DNA of 31,902 nucleotides from Alphaproteobacteria bacterium. GTDB taxonomy: Bacteria; Myxococcota_A; UBA796; GCA-2862545. The position numbers and the translations under genes are program-made. This document shows, in pieces, positions 22,874-28,786 of this stretch (the first letter of the stretch is position 1; each line of letters begins with the position of its first letter). Under the pieces are notes generated by a model. The model was not told the DNA's origin. It searched no databases and saw only the letters and a program-made list of their open reading frames with translations. The stretch covers positions 1-31,902 of the forward strand of contig JACKEO010000031.1 in NCBI GenBank assembly GCA_020632955.1, written 5' to 3'.

Positions 22874-24160
22874 TCACCGCAGCCCGGGGGGGCCGAGGAC
22901 GAAGGCGTACAGCAGGCACATCTCGTCGAGGGTGCCGTCGCCCCAGCGCACGCGACGGGGCTCCTGCTGCACGCCGTTCACCACCGGCTGGTGGGCCGCG
23001 GAGTTGTCGTAGGTGCAGGTGAGCGTGTAGCGGTCCCCGTCCTGCAGGTCCTGCCAGGCCTCCTGCTCGAAGAAGTAGGACTGCTGCCAGTCGAAGTCCC
23101 AGTCGGGCACCTCGATCAGGCACCTGCGGTCCAGGCCACGCCGTCGCTCCAGGCGGATCGACGTGCCGAGCTGGTGCATGTGGGGCCCCGCGCCGATCAC
23201 CTGCAGGCCCTCGGGCACGTCGGGGTAGTCGAAGTGCTTCTGGGCCACCACGTGGGGGTCGCCGGGCGGCAGGTCGAGGTTCCCCACGGCGAGGGGCTCG
23301 GAGATCAGCTGGCGCTCGGGGAGCTCCCCCTTGTCGAGGGTCCACAGCGCGAGCTGCGTCTGGTCCCCGGGCACGGCCTCGTCGGGCTCGAGGTTGAGCG
23401 TGTTGTAGTGGACCTGCAGGACGAGGCGGCTGCCCTGGGCGATGCGTCGGGCGATGCCGTCCGGGTAGACCTCGGGCTGCTGGCCGGGCGCCCAGCCCGC
23501 CAGGGTGTCGACGGCGTTCGTGCCCGGACCGCCGTAGCAGGTGTACCCGGGGCCCGGATCCCGGGCGTCGAGGGCCTCGGCCTCCGCACCTCCGGCCGCG
23601 TCGAGCCGGTAGAGCAGCACGTGATGCACGAGCTCGCGGCGGTCGGGCTCCACGCTCAGCGCGCGCACCCAGGTGTCGTCGGGGAAGTCGTGGTCGAGGA
23701 GGAAGCAGCGGTAGTCGTCGGGACGCGTCGGGTCGGCGGCGTAGGGCTCCTCGGCCTGCAGCAGCAGGTCGGGCTCCTCGAGCTGCACCGCGGGGGCGGC
23801 GGCGGGCGGCACGTAGGTGCGCGGACGGCCCACGGGCATGCCGTCCCGGGCCCAGCGCCGGACGGTGCGCCGCTCCGCGTCCGAGAGCTGCCGGCTCCCC
23901 GCCACCGGGAGGCAGTCGTCCGAAGGCATCCACGGGGGCATCGTGCCCGCCTCGATGGCCGCGACGGCCGAGGGCACCCAGGCCGGCGGTCGACCGGCCC
24001 AGGCCTCCTCGCCCAGGTCCATCACGAAGGGCCCGATGCCGCCCTCGTCGTGGCAGCCGAGGCAGTGCGCCTCCAGCAGGGGCCGCACGTCCCGGTGGTA
24101 GGTGGGGGGCGGGCCGGGGTCGCAGGCCGCCGCGAGGAGCAGGGGGAGCAGCGTGCGCAC
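22874..24160 (-). CDS. Copper type II monooxygenase lipoprotein with heme c motif
   Basis: A 428-residue lipoprotein (MRTLLPLLLAAAC, Cys13; Asp at +2). A single heme-binding CLGCH (33-37) follows in YHRDVRPLLEAHCLGCHDE. The rest resembles peptidylglycine alpha-hydroxylating monooxygenase. Both copper sites look complete: His179 and His180 (ELVHHVLLYR) with His251 (LQVHYN), and His327, His329 (PHMHQLG) with Met414 (LDEMC). Such enzymes hydroxylate a C-H bond using O2 and a one-electron donor; the attached heme could supply electrons (inference). The GTG start is chosen because the frame upstream is not protein-like and GGAG lies five bases before it. It is the first gene of a three-gene operon. 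Confidence 0.92.
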   Translation of the reverse strand: MRTLLPLLLAAACDPGPPPTYHRDVRPLLEAHCLGCHDEGGIGPFVMDLGEEAWAGRPPAWVPSAVAAIEAGTMPPWMPSDDCLPVAGSRQLSDAERRTVRRWARDGMPVGRPRTYVPPAAAPAVQLEEPDLLLQAEEPYAADPTRPDDYRCFLLDHDFPDDTWVRALSVEPDRRELVHHVLLYRLDAAGGAEAEALDARDPGPGYTCYGGPGTNAVDTLAGWAPGQQPEVYPDGIARRIAQGSRLVLQVHYNTLNLEPDEAVPGDQTQLALWTLDKGELPERQLISEPLAVGNLDLPPGDPHVVAQKHFDYPDVPEGLQVIGAGPHMHQLGTSIRLERRRGLDRRCLIEVPDWDFDWQQSYFFEQEAWQDLQDGDRYTLTCTYDNSAAHQPVVNGVQQEPRRVRWGDGTLDEMCLLYAFVLGPPGLR

Positions 24161-24177
24161 GTGGTCTCCGGCTCCGC

Positions 24178-24201
24178 ATCCTAGCCCGGCTTCCTGCCGG
24201 G
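24178..24201 (-). promoter_or_regulatory. -10-like hexamer and inverted repeat before the monooxygenase operon
   Basis: TAGGAT on the minus strand (24183-24178) lies 17 bases before the start. Directly upstream is the perfect inverted repeat CCCGGC-TTCCT-GCCGGG (24185-24201), placed like an operator within the -10/-35 spacer. No recognisable -35. Confidence 0.4.
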
Positions 24202-24270
24202 CGTCGGCGCCGCGGGGCCACGGGGGTCCCGTCGGCGTGGGGATCTGCGAGAGTCCTGTTTGCAGGCCCC

Positions 24271-24300
24271 TGGACAGCCTCCGTCGTTCTTCGGTACCGT
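24271..24300 (+). promoter_or_regulatory. Putative promoter of the SRPBCC gene
   Basis: TGGACA (24271-24276), an 18-base spacer and TACCGT (24295-24300), ending 19 bases before the ATG at 24320. Confidence 0.45.
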
Positions 24301-24319
24301 GCGGGCGGGGAGGTGAGGC

Positions 24320-24979
24320 ATGGTCCGCAACGTGCTGATCGCCGCGCTCGTGCTGCTCGGCGTGCTGGTGGTGGTGGTGATGCTCCAACCGTCGGAGCTC
24401 CGCGTGGTGCGCTCGGCCCACGTGGCCGCGCCGCCCGAGGTGGTCTTCGACCAGCTCGACGACTTCGTCGCCTGGCAGCGGTGGAGTCCCTGGCAGGATC
24501 TCGACCCGCAGATGCAGAAGGAGGTCGGGGGTCCCGAGTCCGGCGTGGGCGCCTGGTACACCTGGTCGGGCAACGAGGACGTGGGGCAGGGGCGCATGGA
24601 GATCCTCTCGGCCACCGCGCCGGAGCGCGTGGTGTGGGACCTGCAGTTCCTCTCCCCGTGGGAGGCGCGGAACACCACCACCATCGAGATCGATCCCGAT
24701 GGCGAGGGCTCCACCGTGCGCTGGACGATGACCGGTCCCCAGGCCTTCATGGCCAAGGCGGCGGGCCTGTTCATGGACATGGACGCCATGATCGGCGCCG
24801 ACTTCGAGCGGGGGCTCGGGCGCCTGGACGCGGTGGCCCGCGACGAGGCCGCCAAGCGCAAGGAGGCGGCCGAGGCCGCCGAGGCCATGCGCCAGGCCGA
24901 GGAGGCCGCCGAGCTCGAGGCGCCGCAGGCCGCCGCCGACGGCGAGGCGATGCAGGAAGAGGTCGACGCCGCCGAGTGA
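24320..24979 (+). CDS. Membrane-anchored SRPBCC protein
   Basis: A 219-residue protein with one N-terminal membrane helix (about 4-22), followed by an SRPBCC/START-like ligand-binding domain (about 28-168). Recognisable segments are SAHVAAPPEVVFDQLDDF, WQRWSPWQDLDP and GVGAWYTWSG. The last ~45 residues are a highly charged Ala/Glu/Lys/Arg helix (DEAAKRKEAAEAAEAMRQAE), likely coiled coil, which is unusual for the family. SRPBCC domains hold hydrophobic ligands or modulate partners; no ligand can be named. GAGGTGAGG just before the ATG supports the start. It is divergent from the monooxygenase operon and 118 bases before the dioxygenase gene on the same strand. Confidence 0.9.
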   Translation: MVRNVLIAALVLLGVLVVVVMLQPSELRVVRSAHVAAPPEVVFDQLDDFVAWQRWSPWQDLDPQMQKEVGGPESGVGAWYTWSGNEDVGQGRMEILSATAPERVVWDLQFLSPWEARNTTTIEIDPDGEGSTVRWTMTGPQAFMAKAAGLFMDMDAMIGADFERGLGRLDAVARDEAAKRKEAAEAAEAMRQAEEAAELEAPQAAADGEAMQEEVDAAE

Positions 24980-25046
24980 GCGCCGCGGGTCCGCGACACG
25001 GGCCGGGCGCCGCTGGTTGCTGCGGCTGCGCGCCGCGGGTCCGCGA
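24980..25046. repeat. 17-base direct repeat in the gap before the dioxygenase gene
   Basis: GCGCCGCGGGTCCGCGA occurs at 24980-24996 and again, identical, at 25030-25046, 50 bases apart. The second copy abuts TAGGGA (25047-25052), a possible -10 for the dioxygenase gene. Two copies on about the same DNA face could be a regulator site; slippage in GC-rich DNA is the plain alternative. Confidence 0.55.
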
Positions 25047-25097
25047 TAGGGATCCGACGCCGCGCGGGCCCGCGCCCTCGCGCGCCGAGGAGGGGCC

Positions 25098-25910
25098 ATG
25101 GCTGCCTTGGACTGGTTCACCCGCCTGGACGGACGGGAGCACGCCGACGACGACGCGCTGGCCGAGGCCGCGCACGAGGCGCTCACCCGCTACCGCCTCG
25201 TCCACTTCGTGGGCATCGAGGGCCGCGACGAGGCGGGCCTGCGGCGCATGTACGAGGCCGTCTTCGAGCGGCTCGGCGTGGTGCTCGACGTCCGCGAGGA
25301 CTTCCGCCAGGGCGGCGTGCGCACCGGCGAGCGGTGGATCGAGATCAACTACGACCACGACATCCCCGACCTGGCCGCCTACCGGCACTCCAAGAACGCC
25401 CAGCCCTGGCACACCGACTCGGCCTACGTCTCGAACCCTCCCGACGTGATGGGCATGTACTGCCTGCGTCAGGCCGAGGAGGGCGGCGCCACGAACTTCG
25501 TCGCCGTGGAGGACGTGCTCGGGATGCTCCAGTCCGAGGAGCCGGAGCTCGCCGCGATCCTCGAGGGCGAGACCTTCCACTTCTCGAAGGTGCACGAGCA
25601 CCGCCGCCAGCCGGTCTTCGTGCGGCGCCCCGATGGCCGCCTCACGATGAACTACAACTACTACACCCTCGACGCGAGCGAGTCCGAGGCCCACAAGGCA
25701 GCGAACCAGGCCTTCTTCGACTGGATGCAGCGCCGTCTCCGCGACGCGCCCGCCTGCCTGAGCGTCTGCATGCAGCCCGGCGAGGGCGTGCTGTGGTGGG
25801 ACGACTACGTGATCCACGGCCGCGACGCCTTCGTGGCCACGAAGACGAACGACCGCTTCCTGTGGAAGACCGGCATCCAGGTGGCCGGGGTGTCGGCGCC
25901 GGCCCGATGA
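25098..25910 (+). CDS. TauD/TfdA-like Fe(II)/2-oxoglutarate dioxygenase
   Basis: A 270-residue protein of the TauD/TfdA fold. The iron triad is present: His105 and Asp107 in PWHTDSAY, and distal His240 in YVIHGRDAF. Arg253 (NDRFLWKTG) is the likely 2-oxoglutarate anchor. Such enzymes hydroxylate small molecules, often amino-acid-like or sulfonate substrates; the segments that fix substrate are not diagnostic here. GAGGAGGGG lies just before the ATG. The stop codon overlaps the start of the next gene (ATGA), so it forms a tight two-gene unit with the aldo/keto reductase-like protein. Confidence 0.92.
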   Translation: MAALDWFTRLDGREHADDDALAEAAHEALTRYRLVHFVGIEGRDEAGLRRMYEAVFERLGVVLDVREDFRQGGVRTGERWIEINYDHDIPDLAAYRHSKNAQPWHTDSAYVSNPPDVMGMYCLRQAEEGGATNFVAVEDVLGMLQSEEPELAAILEGETFHFSKVHEHRRQPVFVRRPDGRLTMNYNYYTLDASESEAHKAANQAFFDWMQRRLRDAPACLSVCMQPGEGVLWWDDYVIHGRDAFVATKTNDRFLWKTGIQVAGVSAPAR

Positions 25911-26809
25911 GCGTGGTGCGGCGCACCTTCGGCGGAGTGCAGCTCTCGCCGATCTGCCTCGGCACCATGCGCCTGGATCCGGCCCGGCTCGGGCGCGACG
26001 ACGCGGTGCGCCTGCTCGCCCACCTCGTGGATCACGGGGTCGACACGGTCCACACCTCCCACGAGTACGCCTCCCACGCCTACGCCCTGGACGTGCTTGC
26101 GGCCTTCCGGCGGGCGCACCCGGCACGGCGCCTCGTGCACGTGGTGAAGCTCGCCGAGCCCCACTTCGAGGACCCCTTCACCCTGGATCCCGCGCGCCTG
26201 CTGGCCCGCCTGGATGCGGCCCAGGCCGAGCTGGGGGTGGACCGGGTGGACGTGCTGCAGTGGCTGCTGCGCTCGAAGCCCATCGAGGACGGCCCGCGCC
26301 TCGCGCTGCTGCGCGACCGGGGTCGGGCCCTCGCCGACGCGCTCGACGCCCGTGTGCGCGAAGGCCGCCTCGGGGCCTGGGGCGTCTTCCCCTACGGTGT
26401 GCCCTTCGCCGAGGCGGCGGTGGGCTTGCCGGGCTGCGCGGGGCTCGTGAGCTACCTCGGCCTCGCGGAGCGCGAGCACGTGGGCCAGCTCGACGCATTG
26501 CAGGAAGCGGGCCAGGCCTTCGTGGCCATCCGTCCGCTCTGGGGAGGTCGGCTCACGGCCCGGGGGCTCGCCGATCCCCAGGGTGACCACCGCGTGCGGC
26601 GCCTGGCCGACGCCCTCGAGCTGGACGGCGACGAGGTGGCCGCGGAGGCCCTGGCGTGGCCGCTGCGCCACCCGGCGGTGGCGAGCGTCATGGTGAGCCT
26701 GCACGACACGGCGCAGGCCGACGCCGCGCTGCGGGCCGTGGAGGGGGTGCGTCCCGATCCGCTGGCCTTCCACGCGGTCGCGGCGCGCCTCACGGCCGCA
26801 GGGGCCTGA
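25907..26809 (+). CDS. Aldo/keto reductase-like protein with altered active site
   Basis: A 300-residue protein with the AKR barrel layout: VQLSPICLGTMRL near the N-terminus, a helix-strand series, and AWPLRHPAVASVMVSLHDTAQ near the cofactor end. Aligning with the usual GxxxxDTAxxYG motif puts His49 at the catalytic Asp position (GVDTVHTSHEYAS), while Tyr54 and Lys81 (HVVKLAEPH) are kept. The catalytic His of the usual LQLH motif is Leu120 (VLQWLLRS). Two of the four tetrad residues are therefore changed, so it may be a poor reductase, a different catalyst or a binding protein. It overlaps the dioxygenase gene by four bases (ATGA), so the two are translationally coupled. It ends 22 bases from the convergent transporter gene. 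Confidence 0.88.
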   Translation: MSVVRRTFGGVQLSPICLGTMRLDPARLGRDDAVRLLAHLVDHGVDTVHTSHEYASHAYALDVLAAFRRAHPARRLVHVVKLAEPHFEDPFTLDPARLLARLDAAQAELGVDRVDVLQWLLRSKPIEDGPRLALLRDRGRALADALDARVREGRLGAWGVFPYGVPFAEAAVGLPGCAGLVSYLGLAEREHVGQLDALQEAGQAFVAIRPLWGGRLTARGLADPQGDHRVRRLADALELDGDEVAAEALAWPLRHPAVASVMVSLHDTAQADAALRAVEGVRPDPLAFHAVAARLTAAGA

Positions 26810-26831
26810 GCGCCCGGCGCCCGCGCAGCGC

Positions 26832-28256
26832 TCACGTGAGGAAGAAGACCGCCAGGGCCAGCGAGAGCACCCCCCAGCCGAGCACGTCGAAGAGCACGCC
26901 GGTGCTGGCCATGTCGCGGGCGGGCACCCGTCCGGTGCCGAAGACGATGGCGTTGGGCGGGGTGCTCACGGGCAGCATGAAGCCGAAGCTCGCGCCCAGC
27001 GCCGCCGCCACCACCAGGGCGGTGAGCGCGTCGGCGCCCAGGCCGGGGAAGGTGGCGGTGAGCAGCGGCACGAGCACGGCCGCCGAGGCGGTGTTCGACC
27101 CGAACTCGCTGAGCAGGACGGCGAAGGCCACCACCGCGCCCAGCGTGAGGCCGGGCGCCATGCCGCCCCCGAAGACGGCGCGGCCCACCTCGCCGGCGAG
27201 GCCGGTGTGGTCGAGCATCGTGCCCAGGCAGAGCCCGCCGCCGAACAGCAGGATCGTGCCCCAGTCGATGTGCAGGGCCTCCTCCCAGGTGAGCACCGGA
27301 CGCCCCTCGTCGCCGGGCAGCACGAAGAGGGGCAGCGCCGCCGCCACGGCCACGCCCCCGAGGGGCAGGCGCGCCTCCAGCCAGCCCACGGTGGCCTCGT
27401 CGACGCCGGCGAGGCCGGCCACGCCGGGCAGCAGCCACATCGCCACGGCGGCGAGGAAGCAGGCGGCCACGGCGCGCTCACCGCGTCCGGGTCGGCCGTG
27501 GTCGCGCAGCCGGGCGGCGAACTCCTGGCGCACCTCGGCGAGGTCGAGCGGAGGCACCGGGTAGCGCCAGGCCAGCAGGCCCAGCAGCGCCACGAGCATC
27601 AGCGCGGCCACCGGCAGGCCGAAGGCCATCCAGTCCAGCACGCCCAGGGTGATGCCCTCGTCGGCCAGGAAGGACAGCGCGAGCAGGTTGGGCGGCGAGC
27701 CCATGGGCGTGGCCAGGCCGCCGATGCTGCTGGCGAAGGCCGTCAGCAGGAGGGCACGCGACGCGAAGGCCTTGCGCGCGGCCTCGTCGGGGAAGCGCGG
27801 CCCCAGGGTGTCGACCACGCCCAGCACCACGGGCGTCATGATCGCGCAGGTGGCCGTGTTCGACATCCACATCGACAGCAGCCAGCAGGTGAGCGCGAGG
27901 AAGGCCGTGAGGGTGCCCACCGAGCGCGTGGCCCAGCGCCGCGACAGCACGAGGCTGGCGATGCGCTGGTCGAGGCCGTGGGCCTGCATGCCGCGCACCA
28001 GCAGGAAGCTGCCCAGGAAGAGGAAGAGGATGGGGTTGCCGAAGGCGCCGAAGGCCTGCTTCGCGTCCATCAGGCCGTAGGCCACGCACAGCACGGGCAC
28101 GAGCAGGCCGGTGACCGCGAGGGGCAGCAGCTCGGTGAACCACAGGGCCACCACCGACACGAAGCACGCGGTGGGCAGGGCCTGGGCGCCGCCCACGCCG
28201 AGGGCCACGGCCAGCGGCAGGCCCAGGACGAGGAGGGTGGCGAGCAGGCGCGGCAT
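26832..28256 (-). CDS. DASS (SLC13) family anion:sodium symporter
   Basis: A 474-residue polytopic transporter with about eleven helices. Both sodium-site SNT motifs of the family are intact: SNTAT at 132-136 (MWMSNTATCAIM) and SNTAS at 387-391 (EFGSNTASAAVLVP). PVSTPPNAIVFGTG, the conserved segment after the second repeat, is also present, as is ATPMGSPPNLLALSF after the first. The family imports di- and tricarboxylates or sulfate with sodium; substrate cannot be fixed from these motifs. GAGGGG lies three bases before the ATG. The gene begins 36 bases after trxC on the same strand and is probably co-transcribed with it. Confidence 0.93.
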   Translation of the reverse strand: MPRLLATLLVLGLPLAVALGVGGAQALPTACFVSVVALWFTELLPLAVTGLLVPVLCVAYGLMDAKQAFGAFGNPILFLFLGSFLLVRGMQAHGLDQRIASLVLSRRWATRSVGTLTAFLALTCWLLSMWMSNTATCAIMTPVVLGVVDTLGPRFPDEAARKAFASRALLLTAFASSIGGLATPMGSPPNLLALSFLADEGITLGVLDWMAFGLPVAALMLVALLGLLAWRYPVPPLDLAEVRQEFAARLRDHGRPGRGERAVAACFLAAVAMWLLPGVAGLAGVDEATVGWLEARLPLGGVAVAAALPLFVLPGDEGRPVLTWEEALHIDWGTILLFGGGLCLGTMLDHTGLAGEVGRAVFGGGMAPGLTLGAVVAFAVLLSEFGSNTASAAVLVPLLTATFPGLGADALTALVVAAALGASFGFMLPVSTPPNAIVFGTGRVPARDMASTGVLFDVLGWGVLSLALAVFFLT

Positions 28257-28292
28257 GGACCCCTCGGGGCCCGTGCGCGCCCCGGCCTCCTG

Positions 28293-28733
28293 CTAGCTCG
28301 GCAGGTAGGGGGCCACGAAGGCGTGCAGCGCCGGACCCGTGCGCGCGCCGGACTCCGAGCGCTCCAGCCGCCCGCCCCGGTAGACCGCCAGGGTGGGGAT
28401 GCCCTGCACGCCGAGCTGGCCCGCCACGCGCGTGTGGTGGTCGACGTTGATCTTCGCCACGATCAACCGGCCCTGCTCCTGGCGGGCGAGCGCCTCCAGG
28501 TGGGGGGCGACCATGCGGCAGGGGCCACACCAGGGCGCCCAGAAGTCCACGAGCACCGGCACGGTGGAGGCCTTCACCAGGCGCTCGAGGCGGTCGTCGT
28601 CCACCTCCACCGGTGCGTCGGCGCGCAGGGGCCCGTGGCAGCGGCCGCAGGTGGGACCGGCGGCGAGGCGCTCGGCCGGCACGCGGTTGAGCGCGCCGCA
28701 GGCGGTGCAGGGCAGGACGAGGGGCGTGGACAT
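28293..28733 (-). CDS. trxC: Thioredoxin 2-type (TrxC)
   Basis: A 146-residue thioredoxin. The N-terminal zinc ribbon has four Cys (9, 12, 29, 32; PCTAC and TCGRC), and the redox site is WCGPC (Cys69, Cys72), with the cis-Pro in GIPTLAVY. Both the ribbon and the length match TrxC of E. coli (139 residues), a cytoplasmic disulfide reductase linked to oxidative stress. There is no signal peptide. ATG 28733 is the sensible start because the zinc ribbon follows at once, although the frame is open far upstream as antisense of the next gene. It leads into the DASS transporter gene. Confidence 0.95.
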   Translation of the reverse strand: MSTPLVLPCTACGALNRVPAERLAAGPTCGRCHGPLRADAPVEVDDDRLERLVKASTVPVLVDFWAPWCGPCRMVAPHLEALARQEQGRLIVAKINVDHHTRVAGQLGVQGIPTLAVYRGGRLERSESGARTGPALHAFVAPYLPS

Positions 28734-28750
28734 CGGGGCCTCGCGGCGGA

Positions 28751-28766
28751 TGCCCGAACGTGGGCA
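28751..28766 (-). terminator. Possible hairpin terminator after the MopE-like gene
   Basis: TGCCC-GAACGT-GGGCA, a five-base perfect stem, begins 20 bases past the stop codon at 28787. It has no T-run, so it is a weak candidate. Confidence 0.25.
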
Positions 28767-28786
28767 CGCCGCGGGCCTCCGTCCAC

